Source of the DNA: Oscillospiraceae bacterium
GTDB taxonomy: Bacteria > Bacillota > Clostridia > Oscillospirales > Acutalibacteraceae
Reading direction: 5' to 3'
DNA: 64,000 bases
Assembly (NCBI GenBank): GCA_902792985.1
Contig: CADBBT010000002.1
Location: forward strand, 21,099 to 85,098
Below are positions 50,982 through 60,404 of this stretch, in pieces; position 1 is the first letter of the stretch; each line of letters begins with the position of its first letter. Both the position numbers and the translations under genes were made by a program. The notes beneath the pieces were generated by a model. That model searched no databases. It saw only the letters and a program-made list of their open reading frames with translations, and was not told the origin of the DNA.

Positions 50982-51335
50982 TTGGATAATGCGATATTGA
51001 ATAAAAGCAAGGCTTTTGCAATCAGGATCATCAGGCTTTATCAATACTTGAAAGACGAGAAGAAAGAGTTTGTTCTTTCCAAACAGCTATTGCGCAGCGG
51101 GACAAGCATCGGCGCCAATTGCCGCGAAGCATATCGTGCGCAGAGCCCGGCCGATTTCACGGCGAAACTCGGCATTGCGCTGAAAGAAGCAGAGGAATCC
51201 GCCTACTGGCTTGAACTGCTGGCAGAAACAAATTATCTGACAAAAGAACAGTTCGACAGCATCTACGCCGACAACGAAGAACTCATCAAGCTGCTTGTCA
51301 GCATCATCAAAACCACCAAACTTCATAATTCATAA
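50982..51335 (+). CDS. Four-helix-bundle protein, 23S rRNA intervening-sequence (S23) family
   Basis: 117 residues, all helical. KSKAFAIRIIRLYQYL, VLSKQLLRSGTSIGANCREAY and FTAKLGIALKEAEESAYWLEL are the three conserved blocks of the S23/four-helix-bundle family. The start is TTG at 50982, eleven bases after AGAGG. Members occur inside 23S rRNA intervening sequences, beside diversity-generating retroelements (Avd) and scattered in genomes; function unclear. The last codons (KLHNS) and stop lie inside the right-hand AT-rich repeat, so gene and repeats probably travel together. Confidence 0.9.
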   Translation: MDNAILNKSKAFAIRIIRLYQYLKDEKKEFVLSKQLLRSGTSIGANCREAYRAQSPADFTAKLGIALKEAEESAYWLELLAETNYLTKEQFDSIYADNEELIKLLVSIIKTTKLHNS

Positions 51336-51351
51336 TTCTTAATTCATAATT
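51323..51351. repeat. AT-rich repeat, right copy (inverted)
   Basis: Tandem CATAATTCATAATTCTTAAT units; the reverse complement resembles the left copy at 50945-50971. It includes the stop codon of the S23-like gene and ends 20 bases before hsdM. Confidence 0.7.
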
Positions 51352-51371
51352 GTAAAGGAGCGCAGCGACTT

Positions 51372-52868
51372 ATGATTACCGGCGAACTGAAAAACAAAAT
51401 CGACGCACTTTGGGAGATCTTCTGGACGGGCGGCCTGACCAACCCGCTGGACGTGATCGAGCAGATCACCTATCTGATGTTTATCCACGACCTTGACGAC
51501 AGCGACAACCTGCGCGCCAAGGAGAGCGCGATGCTCGGCCTGCCCTATCAGAGCATCTTTTCCGGCGAAGTGCAGATCGGCGAACGCACCGTTGACGGCA
51601 ACCAGCTCAAGTGGTCGGTGTTCCACGACTTCCCCGCCGCGCGGATGTATTCCGTGATGCAGGACATGGTGTTCCCGTTTATCAAAAATCTGCACGACGA
51701 CAAAAACAGCGCCTATTCCAAATACATGAACGACGCCATTTTCAAGCTGCCAACACCGCTGATGCTTTCCAAAGTTGTGGACGCCCTCGACGGCATCTAT
51801 GACCTGATGGGCGGCCCGCAGGCCGGCGACGTGCGCGGCGACGTCTATGAATATCTGCTTGCCAAAATTGCCACGGCGGGCGTCAACGGCCAGTTCCGCA
51901 CCCCGCGCCACATCATCCGCATGATGGTGGAGCTGATGGACCCCGGCGCCGACGACGTGATCTGCGACCCGGCGTGCGGCACATCCGGCTTTCTTGTCAC
52001 GGCCGGCGAGTACCTCAAAGAGACGCGCAAGGAAGAGATCTTCTTTGACCGCCGGAAGAAAGCGCACTACATGAACCGCATGTTCCACGGCTACGACATG
52101 GACCGCACCATGCTGCGCATCGGCGCGATGAACATGATGACCCACGGGATCGACAACCCGTTCATCGAATACCGCGACAGTCTTTCCGACCAGAACCCCG
52201 ACCGCGACGCCTATTCGCTGATTCTGGCCAACCCGCCGTTCAAGGGCAGCCTTGACGCCGATACGGTCTCGCCCGACCTGCTCAAGGTCTGCAAGACGAA
52301 GAAAACCGAGCTGCTGTTCCTGGCGCTGTTTCTGCGGATGCTGCGCGTGGGCGGCCGCTGCGCGTGCATCGTTCCCGACGGCGTTTTGTTCGGCTCTTCC
52401 ACGGCGCACAAGGCGATCCGCAAAGAGCTGATTGAAAACAACCGGCTCGAAGCCGTCATCTCCATGCCCTCCGGCGTGTTCAAGCCCTACGCGGGCGTGT
52501 CCACGGCGGTATTGGTGTTCACCAAAACCGGCCACGGCGGCACCGACAACGTCTGGTTCTATGACATGCACGCCGACGGTTTTTCGCTGGACGACAAACG
52601 GACCCCCGTCAAGGAAAACGACATCCCCGACATTGTGGCGCGGTTCCGTAACCGCGACGCCGAGCAGGCAAGGGAACGCACCGAGCAGTCCTTCTTTGTG
52701 CCGAAGGCGGAAATCGTGGAAAACGGCTATGACCTTTCCATCAACAAATATAAACAGACGGAATACAAGCCCGTGGAGTATCCGCCGACAAGCGAACTTC
52801 TGGCCGAACTGAACGAGATCGAGATGGAGATCACCAAGGCGCTCGCGGAGCTGGAGGAGATGGTGTGA
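51372..52868 (+). CDS. hsdM: Type I restriction-modification DNA methyltransferase (M) subunit
   Basis: 498 residues. An HsdM_N helical domain covers residues ~5-140, then the N6-adenine methyltransferase core. DPACGTSGF (199-207) is motif I for S-adenosylmethionine and NPPFKGSLD motif IV, the N6-adenine catalytic motif [17 protein letters not shown] precedes motif I as usual. It methylates adenine in the bipartite site chosen by HsdS and forms the M2S1 and R2M2S1 complexes. AAAGGAG precedes the ATG. The TGA overlaps the hsdS ATG by one base. Confidence 0.96.
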   Translation: MITGELKNKIDALWEIFWTGGLTNPLDVIEQITYLMFIHDLDDSDNLRAKESAMLGLPYQSIFSGEVQIGERTVDGNQLKWSVFHDFPAARMYSVMQDMVFPFIKNLHDDKNSAYSKYMNDAIFKLPTPLMLSKVVDALDGIYDLMGGPQAGDVRGDVYEYLLAKIATAGVNGQFRTPRHIIRMMVELMDPGADDVICDPACGTSGFLVTAGEYLKETRKEEIFFDRRKKAHYMNRMFHGYDMDRTMLRIGAMNMMTHGIDNPFIEYRDSLSDQNPDRDAYSLILANPPFKGSLDADTVSPDLLKVCKTKKTELLFLALFLRMLRVGGRCACIVPDGVLFGSSTAHKAIRKELIENNRLEAVISMPSGVFKPYAGVSTAVLVFTKTGHGGTDNVWFYDMHADGFSLDDKRTPVKENDIPDIVARFRNRDAEQARERTEQSFFVPKAEIVENGYDLSINKYKQTEYKPVEYPPTSELLAELNEIEMEITKALAELEEMV

Positions 52869-54016
52869 TGGATTATACTCGGCTCAAGAATATAAATGAA
52901 TACACTAGCAAAAGCGTTAATCCAATGAGTTTTCCTGATACGCTTTTTGAATTGTATAGTGTCCCCATTTTTGATACCGGGCATCCTGAATATCTGCGTG
53001 GCAGCGAAATCGGATCTACTAAAGTACTAGTTGAAAAGAACGATATACTGCTCTGCAAGATTAATCCGCGTATCAATCGAGTGTGGGTTGTTGCTGATGA
53101 ATCGAAGCACCAAAACATAGCCTCATCGGAATGGATTGTAGTCCGAAGTTCCACATATAATCCAGAGTATTTAGCTTGGTATTTCAGAACTCCAAAGTTT
53201 CAAAAGCTTATGACAAGCGAAGTCACTGGAATCGGCGGATCGTTAACAAGAGCTCAACCAAAGGCTGTCGCTGAATACCCTGTTCCTGTCTTGCCAAAAG
53301 AGAAACAAGACGAGATAGTGAGCATCTTAAACAACATCGACCACCTCGTCTCCTTGCGTAAGCAGCAGCTTGCCAAACTGGACGAGCTCATCAAAGCCCG
53401 CTTTGTTGAAATGTTTGGGGATCCGGAAGCGGGCGCTTGCCACTTTCCAGTGCAGAAGCTAGGAAGCTTATCTCTTAAGATTTCAGACGGTGTTCATGCC
53501 AAACCTGAGTACACCGAATTTGGACGACCGTTCTTATCGGTTGTAAACATCAACAAAGGGAAGGTTAATTTTACAGACTGTAAATATGTATCTGAAGAAG
53601 CATATCAAAAAATGATTAAAAGCACACATCCTGAATTTGGTGATGTTCTTTATACAAAAGTTGGAGCAACTTATGGAATTCCAGCCTATGTAGATACGGA
53701 ACGTGAGTTCTGCTTATATGTAAGCGTTTGCTTAATCAAGCCAAATCATGAACTAATCAATTCTCGATTTCTTGCTATCCAAATGGCAATGCCTTCAATT
53801 AAGCATCAGGCAGATGCAAGGATAAAAGGAATCGGTGTTCCTGATTTGCATCTTAATCAAATAAGCGAGTTTTTAATTGTTTGTCCACCAAGACAGCTTC
53901 AAGATGAGTTTGTTGTTTTAACTGAAAACATTGACAAATCAAAAGCCGTCGTGCAACAATCGCTCGACAAACTGGAAACGCTGAAAAAAGCATTGATGCA
54001 GGAATACTTTGGGTGA
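52868..54016 (+). CDS. hsdS: Type I restriction-modification specificity (S) subunit
   Basis: 382 residues from the ATG at 52868. Two target-recognition domains (~1-135 and ~190-340) alternate with conserved helices (SLRKQQLAKLDELIKARFVEMFGDP in the middle, SLDKLETLKKALMQEYFG at the end). Each half thus binds one part of a split DNA site, with the helices as a ruler. The recognition-domain DNA is clearly more AT-rich than the conserved spacer segments and hsdM, a mosaic expected from domain swapping. The target sequence cannot be predicted here. Confidence 0.95.
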   Translation: MDYTRLKNINEYTSKSVNPMSFPDTLFELYSVPIFDTGHPEYLRGSEIGSTKVLVEKNDILLCKINPRINRVWVVADESKHQNIASSEWIVVRSSTYNPEYLAWYFRTPKFQKLMTSEVTGIGGSLTRAQPKAVAEYPVPVLPKEKQDEIVSILNNIDHLVSLRKQQLAKLDELIKARFVEMFGDPEAGACHFPVQKLGSLSLKISDGVHAKPEYTEFGRPFLSVVNINKGKVNFTDCKYVSEEAYQKMIKSTHPEFGDVLYTKVGATYGIPAYVDTEREFCLYVSVCLIKPNHELINSRFLAIQMAMPSIKHQADARIKGIGVPDLHLNQISEFLIVCPPRQLQDEFVVLTENIDKSKAVVQQSLDKLETLKKALMQEYFG

Positions 54017-54025
54017 GGTGAAAAG

Positions 54026-54778
54026 ATGGACTCAAATATCATTGGTTCTATTATTGGTGCATGTGCAACTATTATAGCTGCACTTATCGGGCTAATCGGA
54101 ATAATTATTACTATTAAGAAAAAGAAAACGAACGACTCCGGAAATATAACTCAAAATGCACAGGGAAACAACATCACTCAGATTGGTACACTAATTCAAA
54201 ATGAGGTTCAGCCAATACCAAATTCAGTAATTGACGCCATTATTGACGAAGGAAGAATACCAAACGAAGTTGACAAGGCTTGTGAAAAGAGTCAGGCAAA
54301 AAGTCAACAACAAAACGCAAAAGAACTTGATGAAGTACCGTTTATGGATAAGCTTTATTCGAATGTAACAATAAACTCGTCTATAGACAGCGTTGAAAAA
54401 CATATCTGTGTTAAAGCCAGAATCCATGATTCCTTTTCTTTTGATTATTCTAATTACGACGGAGAAATAGCAATTGGAACAGAAGAATACCAATTCACAA
54501 CAAAGTGGTCAAAAGCAAGTGATACGAGTATTCATGCGTACAAAGATGCCGCTGACATTGATTCCATAGCATTGATTAAAGGGCCAAAAGAATGGGAGGA
54601 TATCGTTCATGAAGAATTGAACTTTACTTCAAGATGCCGAACGCCCAAAATAGGCGATATAGTCATTTGGAAAAACATTCACGGTAAGTATGCTGCCACA
54701 AAAATTGTTTCAATCGCTGATGATACACGTGGGGCCGATCGAGACAATTTGACTTGTGAGTATATAATCTTCGAATAA
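54026..54778 (+). CDS. Unrecognised membrane-anchored protein inside the hsd operon
   Basis: 250 residues; no family recognised with confidence. Residues ~5-33 form one strong transmembrane helix (IIGACATIIAALIGLIGIII) followed by KKKK, which predicts the rest is cytosolic. A polar linker with NITQNAQGNNITQIG follows, then a C-terminal domain (~105-250) containing DYSNYDGEIAIGTEEYQF, TTKWSKASDTSIHAYKD and IGDIVIWKNIHGKYAATKI. From memory, the WSKAS-TSIH pattern resembles C-terminal domains of some bacterial defence proteins, but I cannot verify this. The gene is AT-rich, lies nine bases after hsdS with its own GAGGTG site, and precedes hsdR, so it is expressed with the restriction system. Confidence 0.75.
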   Translation: MDSNIIGSIIGACATIIAALIGLIGIIITIKKKKTNDSGNITQNAQGNNITQIGTLIQNEVQPIPNSVIDAIIDEGRIPNEVDKACEKSQAKSQQQNAKELDEVPFMDKLYSNVTINSSIDSVEKHICVKARIHDSFSFDYSNYDGEIAIGTEEYQFTTKWSKASDTSIHAYKDAADIDSIALIKGPKEWEDIVHEELNFTSRCRTPKIGDIVIWKNIHGKYAATKIVSIADDTRGADRDNLTCEYIIFE

Positions 54779-54795
54779 TGCAAAAAGGTGATACC

Positions 54796-57700
54796 ATGAC
54801 CAACTTTGATTTTCTTCTTGCGGACAAGCAGTTTTCATCCTTCGCCTCTGTGGCGGTCGCGGCGGAAAACCTGCTGCATATCGACGCGGACGCCTGCGTC
54901 CTGAACTGCCGGCGCGCCATGGAGTTCGCCGTCAAATGGATGTACTCGGTGGACCGCGATCTTGCCCTGCCCTATCAGGACACGCTGGTTGCGCTGATGA
55001 ACGACGGCAGCTTCCGCGACATCGTCGGCCCCGATACCTGGCGGCGCATGGATTTCATCCGCAGGCTCGGCAACACCGTTGCCCACGGCGGCAAAAAGAT
55101 CACCGCCGACCAGGCGGAGCTGTGTTTGGAAAACCTGTTTTACTTCATGGATCAGGTGGCCTGCTTCTATGCGGAAAGCTACACCGAGGGAAAGTTTGAC
55201 CGTTCGCTTTTGACCCTCACCCCGCAGGAGGCGCTGAATTTCGTTTCCAACGAAAAAATCGACCTTGCCGCGCTGATCGAAGAGAACAAAACCCTCAAGG
55301 CTGAGCTCACCGCCCGCCGCGCCGAAGGCCAGCAGACCTATGTGCCGAAGCCGCTGGAGCTTTCGGAATACAAAACGCGGAAGGTCTATATCGACTTCAT
55401 GCTGCAGGACGCCGGCTGGGTCGAGGGCAAGGACTGGCTGAACGAAGTGGAGCTGCCCGGCATGCCCAACCCAAGCGGCGTGGGCTACGCGGATTATGTG
55501 CTCTATGACGACGACGGGCGCGCCCTCGCCGTTCTGGAAGCCAAGCGCACCTGTGTGGACGTTGCCAAGGGCCGCCAGCAGGCGAAGCTGTATGCCGACC
55601 TTTTGGAAAAGAAATACGGCCGCCGCCCGGTGATTTTCCTGAGCAATGGCTTTGAAACGCGGATGCAGGACAACCGCTATCCGGAGCGTAAGGTCGCGTC
55701 GGTGTATTCCAAGCGCGATCTGAAAAAGCTGTTCAACCTGCAAAGCATCCGCACAAGCCTGCGGCACATTTCGGTCAACAAAGCCATCGCCGGCCGGTAC
55801 TATCAAGAGGCGGCAATCAAGGCAACCTGCGACGCCTTCGATCAGGACAACCGCCGCAAGGCGCTGCTCGTCATGGCGACCGGTTCCGGCAAGACCCGCA
55901 CGGTAATCGCGCTGTGCGATGTATTGCTGCAGCACGGCTGGGTCAAAAACATCCTCTTCCTCGCCGACCGCAATTCTCTTGTGACACAGGCGAAGCGCAG
56001 CTTTGTCAATCTTCTGCCCGACCTCTCGGTGACGAACCTTTGCGAAGACAAGGAAAACTACACGGCGCACTGCGTCTTTTCGACCTATCAGACGATGATG
56101 AACGTCATCGACAGCGCCAAGGACGACGAGGGCAAGCTGTTCACCGTGGGCCACTTTGACCTTGTGATTTGTGACGAGGCGCACCGCTCCATCTACAACA
56201 AATACCGCGACATCTTCAATTACTTTGACGCGCCGCTGGTGGGTCTGACCGCCACGCCGAAGGACGAGATCGACAAAAACACCTATGACGTGTTCGAGCT
56301 GCAAAGCGGCGTGCCGACCTATGGGTACGAACTGGCACAGGCGGTCAAGGACGGGTATCTGGTCGATTTCATGTCGGTGGAAACGCAGCTGAAATACATT
56401 GAGCAGGGCATCGTTTACGACGAGCTTTCCGACGAAGACAAGGCACAGTATGAAGACACCTTCAAAGACGAAGACGGCAACATGCCGGAAAGCATCGCGT
56501 CCTCCGCGCTGAACGAATGGGTGTTCAACAAAGACACGATCCGCCAGGTGCTGCACATCCTGATGGAGCACGGGCTGAAGATCGATTACGGCGCAAAGCT
56601 CGGCAAGACGATCATTTTTGCAAAAAGCCACGCCCACGCAGAAGAGATCTTCAAGGTGTTTAACGAGGAATACCCGCACCTGCCCGGCTTTGCAATGGTC
56701 ATCGACAACTACATGACCTATGCCCAGAGCGCCATCGACGACTTTTCCGACCCGCACAAGCTGCCGCAGATTGCAATCTCTGTCGATATGCTTGACACCG
56801 GCATCGACGTGCCGGAAGTACTGAACCTCGTCTTTTTCAAAAAAGTGCTCAGCAAAGCAAAATTCTGGCAGATGATCGGCCGCGGCACCAGACTCTGTCC
56901 TGCCCTGCTGGACGGCAAGGATAAAGAAAAGTTTTACATTTTCGACTTCTGCGGTAACTTTGAATTTTTCCGCATGAATCAAGGCAAGCCGACCGTGAAC
57001 ATGATCGCGCTGCAGGGCGCCATCTTCCATCTGAAAGCGGAAATCGTGTATAAGCTGCAGGATCTGGTGTACCAGACCGAAGAATTGATCGCTTTCCGCA
57101 AATCGCTGGTGGACGACATGGTGAAAAAGGTGCGCGAGCTGAACAAGGAAAACTTCGCCGTTCGGCAGCATCTGAAATATGTGGAACTGTACGCGAACCC
57201 GGACAATTATCAGACACTGACCTATGAAGACACGCTGATGATCTGGCAGGAGCTTGCGCCGCTGATCATCCCCGATGACGACGACGCAAAGGCGATGCGC
57301 TTTGACGCGCTGATGTACGGGATCGAGCTCGCTTATCTGGCCGGAAAGAAATACGGACGGCACCGCAGCGACTTTTTCAAAAAGGTCAACGCGGTCGCAA
57401 GCGTTGCCAACATTCCGGAGATTATGATGCAATCGGAGCTGATCAACAAGATTTTGCACACCGATTATTTCAACAACGCCAGCATCAACGAGTTTGAGCA
57501 TATCCGCGAAAACCTGCGCGATCTGATGAAGTACATCCCGCAAGGCAAGCTGCGCTATGACACAAATTTTGAAGAAGACGTTCTTTCCCTTGACTGGAAG
57601 GAATCGGATCTGGAAAACGATGATCTGAAAAACTACAAAGCCAAGGTGGAGTTTTATATCCGCCAGCATCAGGACAACGAGGTCATTGCCAAGCTGAAAG

Positions 57701-58089
57701 GCAACCGGCCGCTTACGACGGACGACATCAAAGCGCTCGAGTCTCTGCTTTGGAATGAAATCGGCACGAGGGACGAGTATGAAGCCGAATACGGGAAAAA
57801 GCCGCTTGGCGAACTGGTGCGTGAAATCGTCGGCCTCGACATGAATGCGGCAAAAGAGGCGTTTTCCGAATATCTGAATGACACCAGCCTCGACAGCAGA
57901 CAGATCTATTTTGTCAATCAGATTGTGGAGTATATTGTACATAACGGATTGCTGAAAGACCTGACCGTGCTGCAGGAGCCACCGTTTACCGACCGCGGCA
58001 GCATTGTGGATGTCTTCACCGACGTCACGGTGTGGTTCGGCATCAAGAAGATTATCGACCGTGTAAATGCAAATGCGCTGGCGGCGTGA
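54796..58089 (+). CDS. hsdR: Type I restriction-modification endonuclease/translocase (R) subunit
   Basis: 1097 residues from the ATG at 54796 behind AAAAGGTG. Order: DUF4145-like N-terminal helices (~1-115), a coiled linker, an HSDR_N nuclease domain with GYADYVLYDDDGRALAVLEAKR (PD-(D/E)xK: Asp and ExK), a DEAD/SF2 translocase with ATGSGKTRT (Walker A), DEAH and TATP, a helicase C domain with QMIGRGTR, and the EcoEI_R_C end (~870-1097). It cuts unmethylated DNA after ATP-driven translocation. The DUF4145 front is typical of one branch of type I R subunits. Confidence 0.95.
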   Translation: MTNFDFLLADKQFSSFASVAVAAENLLHIDADACVLNCRRAMEFAVKWMYSVDRDLALPYQDTLVALMNDGSFRDIVGPDTWRRMDFIRRLGNTVAHGGKKITADQAELCLENLFYFMDQVACFYAESYTEGKFDRSLLTLTPQEALNFVSNEKIDLAALIEENKTLKAELTARRAEGQQTYVPKPLELSEYKTRKVYIDFMLQDAGWVEGKDWLNEVELPGMPNPSGVGYADYVLYDDDGRALAVLEAKRTCVDVAKGRQQAKLYADLLEKKYGRRPVIFLSNGFETRMQDNRYPERKVASVYSKRDLKKLFNLQSIRTSLRHISVNKAIAGRYYQEAAIKATCDAFDQDNRRKALLVMATGSGKTRTVIALCDVLLQHGWVKNILFLADRNSLVTQAKRSFVNLLPDLSVTNLCEDKENYTAHCVFSTYQTMMNVIDSAKDDEGKLFTVGHFDLVICDEAHRSIYNKYRDIFNYFDAPLVGLTATPKDEIDKNTYDVFELQSGVPTYGYELAQAVKDGYLVDFMSVETQLKYIEQGIVYDELSDEDKAQYEDTFKDEDGNMPESIASSALNEWVFNKDTIRQVLHILMEHGLKIDYGAKLGKTIIFAKSHAHAEEIFKVFNEEYPHLPGFAMVIDNYMTYAQSAIDDFSDPHKLPQIAISVDMLDTGIDVPEVLNLVFFKKVLSKAKFWQMIGRGTRLCPALLDGKDKEKFYIFDFCGNFEFFRMNQGKPTVNMIALQGAIFHLKAEIVYKLQDLVYQTEELIAFRKSLVDDMVKKVRELNKENFAVRQHLKYVELYANPDNYQTLTYEDTLMIWQELAPLIIPDDDDAKAMRFDALMYGIELAYLAGKKYGRHRSDFFKKVNAVASVANIPEIMMQSELINKILHTDYFNNASINEFEHIRENLRDLMKYIPQGKLRYDTNFEEDVLSLDWKESDLENDDLKNYKAKVEFYIRQHQDNEVIAKLKGNRPLTTDDIKALESLLWNEIGTRDEYEAEYGKKPLGELVREIVGLDMNAAKEAFSEYLNDTSLDSRQIYFVNQIVEYIVHNGLLKDLTVLQEPPFTDRGSIVDVFTDVTVWFGIKKIIDRVNANALAA

Positions 58090-58450
58090 TGCTATCAAAC
58101 ACTGGAAAAAATATCCGTTAAGCTTGTGTATGAAGATCAGAAATGCGATTTTTCACCGCTGAATCGACAGTGCATAAAAGCAAGAAATGAAAAACATGGA
58201 TTCAAAAAAGAAAAACAATTGATTTTCAGATATACAACGAAAAAGGAGCAAATAATCATGACTAGCAGACTGCTTTGGGATTGAAAGGTGGGACTATATG
58301 GAGGGGTAACCACAGGACAGCAGATACAGAAAAACGGCAGCACGTTCGGTGCTGCCGTCAGACTGTATACGTGCGTATACAGGCATTTTTATTTTCGTTT
58401 GATGTAAAATTCCTTCCTTTCGAAGGATGCTCTATGCGGTGGGCTTTCCT
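58090..58450. other. Gap after hsdR: small orphan frames and palindromes, no gene
   Basis: An 8-codon frame (58258-58284) has a strong GGAG site but no recognisable product and may be the stump of a deleted gene. A palindrome GTATACGTGCGTATAC lies at 58365-58380. The terminator at 58336-58356 belongs to ptsI. Nothing else supportable was seen. Confidence 0.5.
58336..58356 (-). terminator. Terminator of the fructose PTS operon
   Basis: GGCAGCAC (58336-58343), loop GTTCG, GTGCTGCC (58349-58356); GTTTTTC follows on the minus strand. Confidence 0.85.
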
Positions 58451-60064
58451 TTATTCGCATTCGCAGATGTTGCGCCGTGTCTGCAAAATGGACGACGGCG
58501 TTACCGAAAACTCATCCAGTCCCCAGGCAACAAGCTTTGGAATCAGGCGTTCGTCCGCTGCCGCTTCGCCGCACATGCCAACCGGAATACCCGCTGCCTT
58601 TGCGTTTTTAATCGTCATTTCAATCGCACGCAGCACCGCGGGCTGGAACGTGTCATACAAGTGGCTGACATTTGCATTGCCGCGGTCAACCGCCATCGTA
58701 TAGCCTGTCAGGTCGTTCGTGCCGATGGAGAAAAACGCAGCTTCTTTTGCAAGCAAATCGGAAATCAATGCTGCCGAAGGCGTTTCAATCATCACGCCGA
58801 GCGGCGCCATACGGTAGTGCAGGCCTTCGCTTTCAAGCTCTGCGGCACATTCGTTGATCAGCGCCTTGGCCGCATGAACCTCGTCCAGAGACGTCACAAG
58901 CGGAAGCATGATTTTGATATCGCCGAAATAGGCTGCGCGAAGCAGCGCGCGGATCTGCTTTTTGTAAAGCTCTGTGTTTTTCAAACAGAAACGGATTGCG
59001 CGGAACCCGAGGAACGGGTTCTCTTCCTTTTCGATTTTGAGATAATCAATCGCCTTGTCTCCGCCGATGTCAAGTGTCCGGATGATGACTTCTTTGCCGT
59101 CCATGGCCTTTGCAACGGTTGAATATGCTTCAAACTGCTCTTCTTCAGTCGGCGCGTGGTCTCTGTCCATAAAGAGGAATTCCGTTCTGAAAAGTCCGAT
59201 GCCTTCGCCGCCGTTCTGAATCACATTCTGTGCGTCTTCGGCTTTTCCGATGTTGCCGTAAACAGCCTTTTTCACGCCGCTCTTTGTGACCGTCGGTTTG
59301 TTGAAATAGACCATCAGCCCTTCTTTTTCATCCAGATAAGCCTTTTGCTTGCCTGTGTATTCAGCAATTTCGGCTTCGCTCGGCTGTGTGAAAACCTTCC
59401 CCTTAAAGCCGTCAACAATCAATGTGCTGCCGGTTTCGATAATCTGGGTTGCGTTGATCACGGAAAGCGCAGCGGGAATTCCCATTGCGCGTGCAAGAAT
59501 TGCACTGTGACTTGTAACGCCGCCGACCTCTGTCACGATTGCACTGACATTTTCCTTGTTGATCTGACTTGTCATCGAAGGCGTAAAGTCCTTTGCGATC
59601 AGAACGGTGCCCTTCGGCACAGAAACAATGTCTATGCTTTTGACGCCAAGAAGGATTCTGATCATGCTGTCCCTGATATCCTTCACATCAGACGCGCGCT
59701 GGCGCATCATTTCGTCGTCAACACCTGCAAACATATCGTAAAACATGGTGCATACATCGTCAACCGCAGCTTCCGCAACGGCGCCGCCGTCAATTTTGTC
59801 GTTCATCTGTGAGAGCATAAACGGGTCGGCAAGCATGGTGAGATGGCCTTCCAGAATTTCCGCTTCTTTTTCGCCTGCGCTCGCTTTCAGCCCTTCCGCC
59901 ATTGCTCTGGTTTCAACGGTGAACGCCTCCACCGCTTTTGCAAGGCGCGCTTTTTCTTCCTGTGCGGTTGTGTATTTCACAGCAGAATAATCAAGGTTGA
60001 TATCCTCAATAATCACTGCTTTACCGATACCGTAGCCCTGAGAAGCGCCTATACCCTGTAACAT
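58451..60064 (-). CDS. ptsI: Phosphoenolpyruvate-protein phosphotransferase (enzyme I)
   Basis: 537 residues, slightly short of the usual ~570. The N-terminal HPr-binding and phospho-His domain has GGVTSHSAILAR with the active-site His186. The C-terminal PEP-binding barrel has GEGIGLFRTEFLFMDR, MLPLVTSLDEV, IGTNDLTGYTMAVDR and GMCGEAA (active-site Cys). Enzyme I takes phosphate from PEP and passes it to HPr. Being the last gene of the fru operon, it is induced together with the fructose transporter rather than standing in a ptsHI unit. Confidence 0.96.
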   Translation of the reverse strand: MLQGIGASQGYGIGKAVIIEDINLDYSAVKYTTAQEEKARLAKAVEAFTVETRAMAEGLKASAGEKEAEILEGHLTMLADPFMLSQMNDKIDGGAVAEAAVDDVCTMFYDMFAGVDDEMMRQRASDVKDIRDSMIRILLGVKSIDIVSVPKGTVLIAKDFTPSMTSQINKENVSAIVTEVGGVTSHSAILARAMGIPAALSVINATQIIETGSTLIVDGFKGKVFTQPSEAEIAEYTGKQKAYLDEKEGLMVYFNKPTVTKSGVKKAVYGNIGKAEDAQNVIQNGGEGIGLFRTEFLFMDRDHAPTEEEQFEAYSTVAKAMDGKEVIIRTLDIGGDKAIDYLKIEKEENPFLGFRAIRFCLKNTELYKKQIRALLRAAYFGDIKIMLPLVTSLDEVHAAKALINECAAELESEGLHYRMAPLGVMIETPSAALISDLLAKEAAFFSIGTNDLTGYTMAVDRGNANVSHLYDTFQPAVLRAIEMTIKNAKAAGIPVGMCGEAAADERLIPKLVAWGLDEFSVTPSSILQTRRNICECE

Positions 60065-60109
60065 AAAATCACCTCATAGAGGGCGGATTTCTCCGCCCCG
60101 TTTCATGGA

Positions 60110-60376
60110 TTATTCTTCGCCGAATCCGCTTTCAATCAAAGATGCCGCTTCGTTGAGCATGGCCTCTTCGTCAGCGCCGTTGCAGGTAACCGTGATTTCG
60201 CTGCCGCATTTCATGCAGGCGGCCATAATGTTCATGATGCTTTTGCCGCCGATGTCCTTACCACCAAAGTTGATCGTGATTTCGGAGGCGTACTTTGCCA
60301 TTGCAGTGACGAAAACCTGTGCGGGACGCATATGAAATCCCATTTTGTTCGTGAGTGTAAATGTCTTTGATACCAT
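60110..60376 (-). CDS. ptsH: Phosphocarrier protein HPr
   Basis: 88 residues. NKMGFHMRPAQ places the active His at position 15, and GGKSIMNIMAA puts Ser at position 46, the site phosphorylated by HPr kinase/phosphorylase in Gram-positive catabolite repression. The hydrophobic patch after Ser46 (IMNI) needed for CcpA and enzyme contacts is kept. It lies between fruA (28 bases) and ptsI (45 bases). Confidence 0.97.
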   Translation of the reverse strand: MVSKTFTLTNKMGFHMRPAQVFVTAMAKYASEITINFGGKDIGGKSIMNIMAACMKCGSEITVTCNGADEEAMLNEAASLIESGFGEE

Positions 60377-60404
60377 ACTGATAACCTCTTTCTGTCGTTA
60401 AGAT

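Noticed and set aside
54835-58098. A 1087-codon minus-strand frame opposite hsdR
   Set aside because: hsdR has complete domain motifs on the plus strand; the antisense frame is compositionally unlike a real protein.
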